Origin: Stachybotrys elegans
Taxonomy: Eukaryota > Ascomycota > Sordariomycetes > Hypocreales > Stachybotryaceae
Direction: 5' to 3'
Assembly (NCBI GenBank): GCA_020746835.1
Contig: JAGPNK010000004.1
Location: 2,108,001-2,172,000 of the forward strand
Length of the DNA: 64,000 bases
The notes beneath the pieces are model-generated. The model ran no database searches, had not been told where the DNA came from, and was given only the letters and a program-made list of their open reading frames with translations. Each line of letters begins with the position of its first letter. The stretch's first letter is position 1. Positions 1-11,003 of the stretch are shown here, in pieces. Both the position numbers and the translations under genes were made by a program.

Positions 1-721
1 GATCAAGCAGCGCAACTGGAAATCGGGACGAGTTGACGCTGAAACTGCCGAGTTGGCTGAGAATGTCTTCTTCTCTCCTTCAGAGGATATCTTTGAGGAT
101 TGCGGACCAGACTGTGAGCACGCTTTCAACCGCATCCAGAAGCTTCGGCCGAATGCTGGGGGTCTCTTCGGCATGGGAAAGAAGTGTCTTTGGGACGGGG
201 AAACACTGGCGAGAACCAAAGGCGCCATTTTGTTCGGCGAGAGTAGCGTCTTGCATCTCGAAAGGCTCGGACGGATGGGGCACAAATGGACCAGTGAGAA
301 GACGCTCTATGACAGCGACATATATTCGAGCCCACCAACTCCATTACAAACCGAACTATCGTCGACAAGCATGAGTGCCAGTTCAGGCACGCAACCTACG
401 TACGTCTCAGTAGACAGCATGAGGACCACGCCTCTTCCTTCCAATCAGAGTGGTGGGAAGAGCAGCAGTGTGCACCAACTAGACGACGCCGATGATTGCA
501 GTTGCCCAGAGAGTCCTGCAGAAAGAAGTCAAGAAGTCGTCTCCGCAGAACAAGTTCATGTGAAGCGCTCTGATAGGGATGCTTTGGTGGGTAGCCCGTC
601 CCAAGGAGATATGTCGATGGAAGCCAGTGCAATACACACTCCGACAGATACTCCTGTTCAAGGGCAGAGGAAGAAACGGAAATGGAGCTTGACTTCCTTT
701 ATGAAAAGAGTACTTGGGTAA
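1..721 (+). CDS. 3' end of an unrecognised protein-coding gene (partial)
   Basis: The reading frame is already open at the left edge (codons begin at base 2) and runs to a TAA at 719-721, so only the last ~240 residues are present and the start lies outside the window. The visible part opens with a charged segment and a stretch around LRPNAGGLFGMGKKCLWDGE that looks folded. A long Ser/Thr/Pro/Gln-rich, probably disordered tail follows. The C-terminus is basic (KKRKW, then a hydrophobic/basic SFMKRVLG end) and resembles a nuclear localisation signal. I do not recognise the family and assign no function. Continuous frame and composition make coding likely. Confidence 0.6.
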   Translation, partial: IKQRNWKSGRVDAETAELAENVFFSPSEDIFEDCGPDCEHAFNRIQKLRPNAGGLFGMGKKCLWDGETLARTKGAILFGESSVLHLERLGRMGHKWTSEKTLYDSDIYSSPPTPLQTELSSTSMSASSGTQPTYVSVDSMRTTPLPSNQSGGKSSSVHQLDDADDCSCPESPAERSQEVVSAEQVHVKRSDRDALVGSPSQGDMSMEASAIHTPTDTPVQGQRKKRKWSLTSFMKRVLG

Positions 722-1423
722 AAGAGGGCCAGCGGCGGTTGTTAGAGTCAGCGACAGCGGCGTTAAACTTGGTTCTGCATGGGAAATGAAAATGTCAAAT
801 CCGAGCTCGTGATCCAACAATTGTTGCTTAATGAAATCCCCTCTTCATTGTTTGTGACAGGAAGAAAACCAATGAAGCGGAGAGGCTTTCCCAAATTGCG
901 CATTTGTGTAACAAATGTGTTCAAAATTCTGGACGAGCCAGAGAATTACTGTCCCAACCTTTCTGCAAGATGTGCTTCTCCAATAACGCTGCAACTCTTG
1001 ACGAACTTCTTGCTGTAAACTCAGCTATTGCTTGACTATTGGAGAGAAAGCAGCAACTACAATCAAGAATCGTATCATCTTTTCCTGATCTAGACCATGA
1101 TAGTCTGCTAGCCCATCATCACGGCATACCATCCTCTTTAGCACTGCGCTAAGCAACATAATGAGAAACGCTATAGACCCAGGGCCCGTTTTCGTGTCAT
1201 TAGTGGCAGTTGAATTACTCAATCGAGCATCAGTTTGGTATTGGTGGCTTGGTAAATCAAGTGTAAGCCAACCGCAACTCCCTCCACAGGGAGAGCATCG
1301 TGGAAATCCCTGGAGTCGTGATGGTATAAGTGCAGCTGCGCACCTTCTGTAGCTGCTCTTCAACAAGCTCCATCGGAGTGTGATCTACCCTCATAATCCA
1401 CGTTAAACGGAATCCAACTCGTC
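722..1423. other. Intergenic stretch, no gene seen
   Basis: About 700 bp between the partial gene and the secreted protein gene. Only short ORFs without family resemblance occur. It presumably holds the terminator of the first gene and the promoter of the next. No clear TATA box or repeat was identified. Confidence 0.5.
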
Positions 1424-2741
1424 ATGGTGTTCAGGGCAGCCGTGGCTGCGTGCCTTTTGATTCCCGTCATACTCGACTCTGCAGATGCTTCGGTTGTTGA
1501 ACCTCGCCAGGCCAGAGTATGCAACTCTGACAACCTTCTTCGAGGCTTCAAGGACAAACGCTGGTCCGGCCCAGGTCAGGCGTGGTGCAGTTCGCTGATC
1601 GATGCCCTGGTCGTGACGAGCACTGCCGCTGATGGTACGTCTCACCGCATCAAAAAGGCGTTGATATGTTAACTGGTGGCTGACAGTCGTTGCGACTGTC
1701 ACTGCTTCTGTCCCAGGCAGCGAAACAGTCAGCGTTACGGAGACACAGACTATTTTGAGCACTGTGACGACCTCAATTCTGGAAACGAGCACTGTTCCTG
1801 GCGCTACTACTGTTACCCGATCGGCATGGAGCATGGTTAGGATTACAGGGACTCGAACTATCCCAAGCTTCACCTCGACGAGCACCACGACAACCACTCT
1901 CGGTGAGACGTCCTCGGCTTCCACCTCGACAACGAAACCAAAAACAGCTGTTTCACTTCCTCCTGGGCTTGCATCCATCCTCTCACGATACTCGGACCCT
2001 GCTTGGACTTCGGCCTGCGAGTGCCTGAGCCTTGCTCCCAGCGTCGCTACCGAGGCTGGGTCAACCGTGACTGTCACTCCCTTGCCGGGCATTGACACTG
2101 TTGTCTTCCACCCCCGCAAGACTGTTGTGGTCACGGAGACAATTACCCTCTACCCTTACGAGAGCACCACCACCGTCACTACCCCGTACGTCTTCACCTC
2201 GACCGTCTACACCGCCTCGACAACGGTTGATGCCATTTCGACAGCCACCCGAACGGAATGTCTCTACACCGCAGACCCTGTCATGAACCCAAGTTTCAAC
2301 AATGAAAACGATGGTTGGCAAGCGGTCCAAGCCGACCAGGGCCGTTTGACAACTGCAGCCGTCGACAGCGCTGTATCCCATGACGAGGGGGGTAAATCAT
2401 GGAAGATCAGCTTCAACGGTGTCGGCACCTGGGTCGATGCCACTCAAGAGATTACCGGCTTGTGTCCCACCACCTGGTACACCGTGACGGCCTGGATCAA
2501 GCCCGAAGCCGCACTCTGTCAGATCCGTCTCGGTGTTGGCCTCAACACTGTCCAGGTTAGCGGGATGCAGCCGGGTTGGAACAAGTACACAGTAAATAGC
2601 TACTCTGGTCCCGCTGGAAGGAGTGGTATCAAGGCTACTTTTGGGGTTTTCTGTGCCAACTATGTGCCAGAGTCGAGGTCATTCTGGTTGGATAATCTGG
2701 TTGTTGAAAGAATGCATCCTCAACCTCCTGCGCCATATTAA
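1424..2741 (+). CDS. Secreted Thr/Val-rich protein with C-terminal carbohydrate-binding-like domain
   Basis: Two exons, 1424-1634 and 1687-2741. The 52-bp intron has a GTACGT donor and an ACAG acceptor and joins in frame to give ~421 residues. The N-terminus is a signal peptide (MVFRAAVAACLLIPVILDSADA). The middle ~70-240 is packed with TVT/TST segments of the kind that are O-glycosylated in fungal wall proteins. The last ~145 residues begin NPSFNNENDGW and end FWLDNLVVERM, the pattern of galactose-binding-like CBM_4_9 domains found in many ascomycete secreted proteins. Role inferred: wall- or matrix-associated protein that binds glycans. No catalytic motif or GPI-anchor signal is visible. 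A second TVT-rich secreted protein lies at 31.4-32.7 kb. Confidence 0.85.
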
Positions 2742-3078
2742 GAGGAAGAGACTAGAATGGACCAACATTCAATGAAGATCAAGGCAACAGGCCGCGAAAT
2801 AAGGGTTGTGAGTTTGTTGGTTGAAGGTGGGTTGTTCCACAAGCGCTTGGCATGGATCCTTCGAACCATTTTTACCAGGCAACAGAGGCCCGAACCAGGG
2901 GACCATGTCCATTGCTCATAACCAGTCAATTATTTAAAGGTCCCTACGCCCCGTCATGATTATTAGTGTGTAGTTGATTGTGAGACGACCCTGGATGCAG
3001 GAGCGCGTTAAGTGAACCAGCCACCTCTAGCAAAGTCGCCAATACCTGTTCTCTTTCTCCAGAGAGAGGAAAAGAAAC

Positions 3079-4353
3079 ATGAACCTGCAAGCAATTTTAA
3101 CCGCCTTGCTTGGAGTTTACTTCCTTGTCCGTCGTTTCAAAAGTAACAGCAAGCTTATCTGGAACGATGGCCGGATCAATTGGACCATGCTGGCTACCAT
3201 GGCAAGCTCAAAACCATTCCCTATAGGCGGCATCCACGCTAACAATTTCTCTCTTCTGCACAGATGTGTATGGTTGTGCCGGTGATTCTATTTGTCAGGA
3301 TGAGTCTCAAAACACCCCTAACTCGGTCAGAGTTGCGCTACTTGGAAGTCGCGCAAGAGTTTCGCGCCCAAATCATGGAGACTTTCGTCACGATGAGCAC
3401 CATCTCGATACTCTTCAGGGCTGGCCTTGGATTCGCCTCGCTGGGGGTTGTGTCTGGCTGGCGGCAGCGTCTATTGGTTTGGTTCAGCATCGGTATCCCA
3501 TTATACCCTTCTTCTGTTCACGTATATTGGCTAACATACCCTTGAATCAGTTTTGGCGCTCGGCTGGGCGGTATCTTGCTGGATCATGTATCATGTCGTA
3601 CTTAAGCCTGACGCCATGCGCTGGAGCCCGCGAGTCAACGGGAGGCAATGGCCGCTTTACGATTATCCCCAGTTTGTCTTCTTGGGCGCTGGTATGTCCA
3701 ACCCACTAACGAATTACCATCTGAGCTAACAAAGGACATGTGCAGCAATTCCTTTCCTTGTCGAGTGCATCTTGGGAAGCGTGTTAGTCCCATTTCTGTG
3801 GACTCGGAACAGGATGAGTCGCGAGTCTAACGTATGGGTCATCGGCGGGCTTGGTATCCTTGCTCTGTAAGTTGGCTAACTGTCATCACTCTCACCGTTT
3901 ACTAAAAGTCGATGTCCAGGTCCAGCTTCTCAGAGGTTTACGAAGCAGCCTGCGTTCTGCTATTCGGCCCTGGAATCAAATTTCCCATGTGAGTTCCAGC
4001 ATCTTCAAGTTACCAGTATTACCAAATTGCTAATCTTTCTTCCCAGCCGAATGTCCGGCCAACCATGGGGTTTGTTAGTATACCATTCCATTTTCTGAGG
4101 ACTCCTTGGCTGACCAAATTTCTACAGCCTTCGTTCCGTGTTCGCGATCGTGGCCTACACCCGCCTCACTCGTGGTGGAAGCGCTAAAGATGGGGGTGCG
4201 CAGAAGGAGAAGTCGGGCGGTGACAATGATGAGAAAATGAATACGAAGGAGGTGGAACATGATGATTCACACAAATTTGTCACTGAATCTGAGTCTGGAA
4301 AGATGGATGAGGAACGAGGGCTTCTCGAGGATCACAAGGAGGTAAGCCAATAA
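3079..4353 (+). CDS. Orphan polytopic membrane protein (seven exons)
   Basis: Reconstructed exons: 3079-3201, 3264-3492, 3551-3691, 3746-3866, 3920-3988, 4047-4073, 4128-4353, giving 311 residues with all junctions in frame. Intron 1 uses a GC donor (GCAAGC) with a GCTAAC branch site; the others are GT-AG. About six to seven hydrophobic helices are visible (ILTALLGVYFLV, MVVPVILFV, TISILFRAGLGFASLGVV, LVWFSIVLALGWAVSCWIM, FLGAAIPFLVECILGSVLVPFLW, VIGGLGILAL, SVFAIVAYTRL). A charged, Lys/Glu-rich cytoplasmic-type tail follows from ~255. I cannot place it in a named family; receptor, channel and membrane cyclase are all untested options. GAGGTAAGCC near 4340 is itself donor-like, so the tail could continue in a further exon. 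The gene is convergent with the monooxygenase. Confidence 0.65.
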
Positions 4354-4537
4354 GTTATCGACGTGGCTCCAGAAGAGCGGTGAGTTTTCTTTCATGGGAA
4401 GCGGCAAATCAGAGATTGCAACTTTGGGTACTGGTAAGTTGTAGTATGGCAAAGTCAGCCGTGTTGTATGTCACGGTTGCCCTGCTCCCATGACGGGTTC
4501 TCATTCTCCTAATCAGCCTTGATTCCAACGACCCTCC

Positions 4538-6486
4538 CTATGATGCCTCGGCGACAGCCTGTATGGCCGTCTTTCTCATCTCTGTTGGAAGAATCGACTT
4601 CTCAGCAACAGGTTTCACGGCCAGCTTCGCCTGGCGATGGAGCTCCCTCGCTGGCTGGCTGCCACTCTTGTTCATCAAGGCAGTCCTCTTCCAGCGACTG
4701 CTCCAAGCACCATTATCGTCGTTCTTGGCGACGTAGTACCCCAGGTCAGCCGTGGGATCCCACTCTGTCTGGGAAATACCGTTTCCCAGGTAGCTGAAGC
4801 GGTTGCCGCTGTACCGAATCTCCCAGTCATCCCAGCGCGGCTCCTTCATTGCCTCCAGGTAGTGCAGTGTGCTGCCGGGCCACGTGGTTGGCACTCGGCT
4901 TCCAATTTTGCCATTATTGAGTGAGTTGCGGCAGTTATCGGTCCACACAGCCTTCTCCATGAAGCCGGCGACGTGTTCCTTGAACTCGACGCATACCTGC
5001 TTCTTCAGCGAGATGCTGTGGATTGGCTCGGTCTGGTACCGATCAATCATGGAGCAGATATAGTCGGCCTGTGCTTCAATGGCAATCAGCGTAGGACCGT
5101 TGGAAATGGGAGTGTACGGCCCAGTGAAGCTGAAGGTGTTGGGGAAGTCAGACATGCCAACCCCCATGTAGCCCATGATGGAGTCAGCCCATTCGGCCTG
5201 CAAGTTTCTTCTATCAGGACCGATAATGGGGTAACGGGAGATGTAAGACGTGTCGAAGCCGGTGGCGCAGATCATTACGTCTCCATCGTAGTTGGAACCA
5301 CTGTCACTGACGACACCAGTCGGTGTGAATGCCGCGACACCTTCGTACACCTTCTTGACATTGTGCTGCTTGAGTGCCTGGAATTATGTTAGTTATATTA
5401 ATCCATGGGATGAATAACCTGCCTTGATGTAATTGTAGCCCGATGGGACAACTCTTTTGCAGCCAACTGCGAATGTGGGAATGAGGTTCTCCTTGGCGTC
5501 TTCATCATCACCAAGAATCTCGGACATGACTGAATTTAGCAGAGTTTTCGCCTGTCCCTGTAGAACTGTACCTTTCAGATACATGCCTGTCAATGATTAG
5601 ACTCGCCTGCCGTAAGTGAAAGGAGAAGAATGAGATGGCTCACTGAAGATGCTATTCATGGTTCGCTCATTGTCCTGCCGGAGTTCCATCACAGCATCTG
5701 GGTTGTTTACAAATGTCTCAATGTCTTGAGGTGTGAACTGCTTGCTCTGTTCCGAGATGTCAGGAAGAACCCAAGTGGGCGATCTGATGAAAATTGTGAC
5801 ACTCTTGACAATGGGCTGGATTGCTGGTAAGATCTGGACCGCTGAGGATCCAGCCCCCACGAGGAGAACGTCTCGGTCTTGCAATGACACGCTCGTGTCG
5901 TAGTCGGCACTGTGTAGCTTGGTCCCCTGGTAGTCCTCTAGACCCGGCAGCTGTGGCCAAGATGGCTTGTTCAAATAACCAGACGCATGTACCAGGACAT
6001 GGCACCAATCGTGGACCACCTCTCCTGTGGTGAGGTCTCTGGTGATAACCTCCCACTGACCCGACTCCTCTTTCCATTTCGTGTTCTCGACGACATGGGA
6101 GAGCTTGATGTACTCGCCGAGCCCATACTTATCAGCAAAGCCCTCAAAGTAGCCCTGGAGCTCAGCCGATCCAGCATAGACGGCAGTAAAGTCAGGCTTG
6201 GGCTCAAAAGAGTAGACATAGTTATGGGAAGGGACGTCACAGGCACAGCCTGGATACCGATTCTCATACCAAGTCCCTCCCACCTTGGGGTTCTTCTCAT
6301 ACACCTAAGAGATGCGCTGTCAATTTTGATTCCGCCCCCATCAGCTCATGCTCTTACCGTGAGGGTGTAGGATCTGAAAGAGCGTTGCAGCTTATAAGCC
6401 AAGCAGAGCCCGGAGGCACCAGCGCCGATGCATATCACCTTGATGTGTCGCTCATTGTGGATAGCTTCATGTCGTAGGGGATCCAT
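4538..6486 (-). CDS. FAD/NADPH-dependent Baeyer-Villiger-type monooxygenase
   Basis: Four exons read right to left: 6486-6358, 6304-5644, 5586-5423, 5377-4538, giving 597 residues, a normal length for the family. The FAD Rossmann motif GAGASG is at ~21-26. GGTWYENRYPGC at ~52 is the typical flavin-side loop. A NADPH Rossmann GAGSSA is at ~193-198, and ATGFDTSY near the C-terminal third is the family's ATG motif. The Baeyer-Villiger fingerprint is present in relaxed form at ~168-179 (YQGTKLHSADYD), with Tyr where Phe and Trp are usual, as in sterigmatocystin StcW-like fungal enzymes. It inserts oxygen next to a ketone or oxygenates a related substrate; the substrate is unknown. Intron 3 can only be kept in frame with a GC donor. 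It shares a promoter region with the prenyltransferase, so joint action is inferred. Confidence 0.9.
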
Positions 6487-7619
6487 GGTGGGAGGCAAAG
6501 AATGAGTAACGTAGTATTTCGCACGCGATAAAGATGCAGGAAGAGAAATCCGTCGAGCCTGCTAGCACATTGATATACATGCGAGGATCAAGGAAGACCC
6601 GGCCAGCCCGGCTGCATCTGAAGCGCGGTTCACGCCGTGAGAACATGTGGCTGACGTGATGAGCATTGCATCTTTCCTTCACATAGAAGCGTGGAGCCCG
6701 ATAGTGTCCTGCACAAGGCTAAGGGGAAAAAAAGCACCATATGCAGGCCCTGTTTCGGCAAAGTCGAAACATAACACCCCTCCTCGGTGTTCCAGGCAAG
6801 TTTCACGGAGTGCAGTCCACCTTCAGAGGGGGTAAACTTTGGGCCATATGCAGGCCGATAGCCCAAAGCGGGCTGTTGCCTCGCTCTGCATCTGTTTAAA
6901 CGGGAATTTTTGGATCCTGTTCTGCACCCCAATGGGATAGAGATCGGTGACTTCAGTTGACTAGTCCGAATGAGAAACAATATACGGAGGATGGATGATG
7001 ACCTTGTGCTCGTGGTAATCGTGCCTGTAACATAAGCACTAGAGGCATCGCTAATCACATATGTAATTACTAGTTTAGGTGATTACCTTTATCCCATTTC
7101 TTGGGTGAAAGCAGAAACGGGCATATCATCGCTCGTCCCGGGGAAAGTTTGAACAGGGGTCATGTTCAGCTCGTCTCTGCTGCAACGTTATCGGCCTTGC
7201 TTGCTTATGAATGGGGGCCTCATACAGCGCTCCTTCATGCACAGATCCAGTAAATTCCAAAGCGGATGGGGATGTCATGGGCTGTAGGGGGTGGAAGAAT
7301 CGGAATCTCGCCATCAGACTCACATCATTTGTGACGTGTCTAGTAGCTAGAGGGTTTCCGCTGCTGCCAAGCGGTGAGACTCGGGACCGGCAGTGAATAA
7401 TAATTCCTCCGCGGAAGAGGCATGCATGACCAAGAAGGCAGGACTCAGGTGGAGAGTATCTTGATGGTTGCCGGCTTCCTTAGGAGGACTCTTCATGGCT
7501 GACTGAGGGTCTGCTTTTATTTGAAATGTGTCAGAGAAGACGTATTTAGTCGTGATACACTGGACAATTTGTATGCAGCTTGGTTAGCCCCTTAGACTCA
7601 GCAGTCTCCAATATCTACA
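6487..7619. promoter_or_regulatory. Divergent promoter region between monooxygenase and prenyltransferase
   Basis: A 1.13-kb non-coding interval from which the two likely partner enzymes are transcribed in opposite directions. ORFs inside it are short and resemble nothing. No specific operator could be assigned. Confidence 0.6.
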
Positions 7620-8923
7620 ATGTTCTCTGTATCTCCTTGTTCTACCACTGCTCCCTTTGAGAAGGTCGTCTATGAAAGTTTTGATCAACTCGACTACCAC
7701 GCTCGCTACTGGTGGGCATCATCCGGGCATGCTCTGGCCATTCTTCTTGAACGCGCGGGATACACAAGCCACTCACAATACACTCTCCTCAAGTTTATCA
7801 GAGCCATCACTCCCACTCTTGGACCTGCTCCCCTTCCTGGAACACCACGACTGTGGAAGAGCTTCATGACAGATGACCATACCCCGATTGAGATCAGCTG
7901 GGACTGGGGTACTGGCGACAAGCCTCCCAAGATTCGCTTCTCTATCGAGCCTGTTGGTATTGGTGCCGGCACACAGCTCGACCCCGAAAACCAATATGCC
8001 GCTGCTCACCTGCGTGCTATCATGGCCACGACACTTCCCGATACCAACATGCAGTGGCTCAAACACTTTCAGGAGCAACTAAATGGGGAAGACATTAAAG
8101 GCTCTGTGGAGGGCCATGCGACCAAGGAGTTTTACGCCTTCGACCTGAATAGTGACGCCATCGAAAGCAAAGCATACTTCTTCCCTGGATATAAAGCACG
8201 AGCAACCAAGCAGACCAACTTTGCTGTCATACGAGATACGATACAGTCAGCCCCAGGCTGCGAGCTTGGGAAACTGCAGGCTCTAGACACGTTCCAGGAG
8301 TATATGAACGACGCACATACCCCCAACTTAGAGATGGACATGCTGGCTATCGATCTCGTGGACCCCAGTGAGTCCCGGTTTAAGATATACTTTCGCATCC
8401 GGGATACGAGCTTTGCTTCTGTCGTGGATGCAATTACACTGGGCGGCCGCATCGACAACCCCGAGCTGGATCAAGGTGTGCCGAAGCTGAGACGTCTATA
8501 CTTTTCGTTGCTGAATGGAAGTAATGGCGAGGATATGAGCGATCAAGACCAGCTCCCCTCCAAGGAGGACAGAACAGCCGGTATTCTCTACAACATGTCC
8601 TTCCGCTACGGAAGCAAGGCCCCAAAAATCAAGGCATACCTCCCTGTCCGACACTATGCCAAGAGCGAGCTGGCAACTATAAGCGCCTTGGGCACTTTCA
8701 TGGACGACTCGAGGGCCACAGCAAGGGCCAATGTCGTCAACTACATTGCTTCCATGCAGACACTATAGTAAGACAACCCACTTCTTTGCTCTCCCTACAG
8801 ATGCTGACACGCCCCAGTTCTGACGAGGTCCTCAAATCCCGGAGCGGAATCCACACGTATATTGGCTGTTCGATCGAGACCGCCGGTGACCTTCGCCTTG
8901 TTTCCTATATAAACCCGCATTAG
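7620..8923 (+). CDS. DMATS-type aromatic prenyltransferase
   Basis: Exon 1 is 7620-8767 and exon 2 is 8818-8923, giving 417 residues. The continuous frame would stop at a TAG (8766-8768) that overlaps a GTAAGA donor. Splicing to CCCCAG at 8817 replaces that stop with a C-terminal strand (HTYIGCSIETAGDLRLVSYI) characteristic of ABBA-fold DMATS enzymes. Other family features: DDHTPIEISWDW with the likely catalytic Glu91 (equivalent to the proton-accepting Glu of FgaPT2), IRFSIEPVG with diphosphate-binding Arg106, KAYFFPGYKA, EMDMLAIDLVDPSESRFKIY and the LGG segment. These enzymes attach dimethylallyl or longer prenyl groups to tryptophan, cyclic peptides, tyrosine or polyphenols without needing an Asp-rich metal site. 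The acceptor cannot be told from sequence. No NRPS or PKS is in the window, so the acceptor may be an amino acid or made elsewhere. Confidence 0.93.
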
Positions 8924-9130
8924 TCTGACAAGGGTCTTGTTTTGCTCTTCTGTTGGAAATGGGTATCGCCGTGAAAGCCACACGACGGTCAGCAGCAGCC
9001 GTGATGCACATGTCTGTCATGCATGCAGAGACAGGGTCGCGAAAATTTACTACATTGGGCTAAGATGGCCACACCCAAAACTATCTAACAAGATTTCTCT
9101 TGACAGATCCTTCGGCTAGGGCGGTGTAAG

Positions 9131-11003
9131 TTAGGCAGAAGTAAAAGACACAACATTGACAGAACCACCCAGCGCCCTCGTGGCGTACTCAAAGATGCCG
9201 TAGCGGTATCCCATGAAGAACTGCCAGTCCGTGTTCATGGCAAAAGTCCCGCCAATCTGCGTAAAGGAGCTCCCGTTGGTGGACCAGAAGAAGGTGGCCG
9301 ACCTGCTGCCGCCGGGCGCAATGTCAGCTCGGATCCGGAGCCACACCTTGGTGCCCGAGATGCTGGCGCTGGCCGAGACGGTTCCGGTGCCCTGCGTGGG
9401 CCATCCGTTGCCCGTTCCGAGGTTCAGGCCCGTCACGTACTGGACGCGGTAGGTGCTCCCGTCGCGGGCGATGCCAACCCAGGCAGACCGGTCGCGGAAG
9501 AGAGCCAGGCCGGCGCGGTCTCCGTCGGCCATGCGCGAGAAGTCGAGCTCAAGCGTGCCCGTGCCGACGGGGCCGTGGATGCGCTTGGTCAGGGTGTTGC
9601 GCGCCCAGTAGAGATCGTTGGTCACCGTCGCCGCCGACAACGTGAGGCCATTGTTGACGGTGAACCGGCTCGTGTCCGGGTTATGGTTCCACTCCCACTG
9701 CGGCCCGAGGCTTGTGCCCGAGAAGCCGTCCCTACCAAGCGTGCCGCCGAGGGTGAGGGGCGTAACGGGATAGCGGTAGCTGGCGCCCCAGCCGCCATTG
9801 ACCGTGGTGATGGTCGGCCAGCCGTCGCCGGTCCAGGTGATAGGAGCCAGGACAGGTATGCGACCGCCGGGGTAGGCGTCGATGAAGGCCATGTAGTACC
9901 AGTCGCCGTTGGGGGTATCGACCAAGCTTCCCTGGTGCGGGATGCCGGAGCCCGACACGGGGGATCGCAGGTTGAGGAGAACCTGGTTCGCGTTGCCGTA
10001 TCCGCTCTGCGGGCTGGACGACTTGATGACATATTGGCCATTGGCAGGGCGCGTCAGCCAGATGTAGTACTGGCCATTGCGCTTGTAAAAGCGAGAACCC
10101 TCGAGTGTACCGATGCTGCTGGGCGTGGTAAACACGCGCTGCGTCGACACCTGGGAGAAGCCATCCGCAGAGAGCCGGGCGACGGAGATCTGGCTATTTC
10201 CATAGGCCACCCAGATGGTATCGTCGTCGTCGATGAGCATGCCGGCATCGTAGTAGCACGTGTTGATGCGGCCACCAAGTCTCCAGGGTCCGGTGGGCGA
10301 CGTTGCAGTGTAGACGTAGGTGGTGCCGAAGTCGATGCAGCCGAGCCAGTACCACAGGCCATTGGATCGGCGGTACCGCATCGTCGAGGCCCAGATGCCG
10401 TTAACGTAGGCGCGCGCGCCGTTGAGGTTGTACTTGTTGCCCCAGTCGAGAGTCGGCACAGCATGGCCAATGTACTCCCAGTTGACGAGATCCTTGGAGT
10501 GCAGGATGGGGGCGCCAGGAGAGTAGTGCATGGTAGATGAGGTGTAGTAGTAGTCTTGGCTCCGAGTCAGCTCATTATGATGATGATCTGGATGAGGCGC
10601 AACACTTACCCTCTCCGACGCGAATCACCTCATTATCGGCCAAGTCCTCCCACAGCACGGGGTTTGTGAAGCTCTGCGTGGGAGCCGCACCGCCACTCCT
10701 CGTACTAGAAGCCGCAGGAGGAGCAGACGTGCGAGTAGTCGCAGGGGGCGGATCGCCTCCGCCGCCGCAGCTGGAGCTGGGCACGCACTGCGAATACCAC
10801 TGGTTGCTGGCCTGGCAGCAATATCCCGAGACGCACGTAGTCGGCCCCGTCCAGCCCTCGCCACCACCTTTCGCACATGGAGTTAGCAAGTTGCCAGGAG
10901 GACAGCATCACTGGGGAGACTCACATTGGCCCCAGGCTGGGGACTGCGCAAAGGCAGCAGTGATGAGGCTTGCTGCCGCTGCAAGATATGTTGTAGACAA
11001 CAT
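9131..11003 (-). CDS. Secreted CBM1-GH43 glycoside hydrolase (xylosidase/arabinofuranosidase type)
   Basis: Three exons: 11003-10925, 10867-10610, 10554-9131; 586 residues. A signal peptide ([19 protein letters not shown]) is followed at once by a family 1 cellulose-binding module: [13 protein letters not shown], then [12 protein letters not shown], with the usual aromatic residues and cysteines. A Ser/Thr/Pro linker follows. The GH43 beta-propeller starts at [22 protein letters not shown], the usual general-base region, and includes YYDAGML and [17 protein letters not shown], the latter with the likely acid Glu. The last ~200 residues form a concanavalin-like sandwich typical of GH43 xylosidases. 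Predicted role: trimming xylan/arabinoxylan while bound to cellulose. It probably works with the GH11 xylanase at 59.5 kb. The exact GH43 subfamily and specificity are not determined. Confidence 0.93.

Noticed and set aside
1403..2134. 243-codon minus-strand ORF rich in Val/Thr
   Set aside because: Antisense of the TVT-rich secreted protein, which has signal peptide, intron and domain support.
3697..3744. tRNA-like A-box on the minus strand (TAGCTCAGATGGTA)
   Set aside because: It lies within intron 3 of the membrane-protein gene, and there is no B-box (GGTTCGA-like) or acceptor stem at the right distance.
9575..10540. 321-codon plus-strand ORF opposite GH43
   Set aside because: Antisense shadow of a GC-biased real gene; composition Arg/Gly/Val-rich, no domain.
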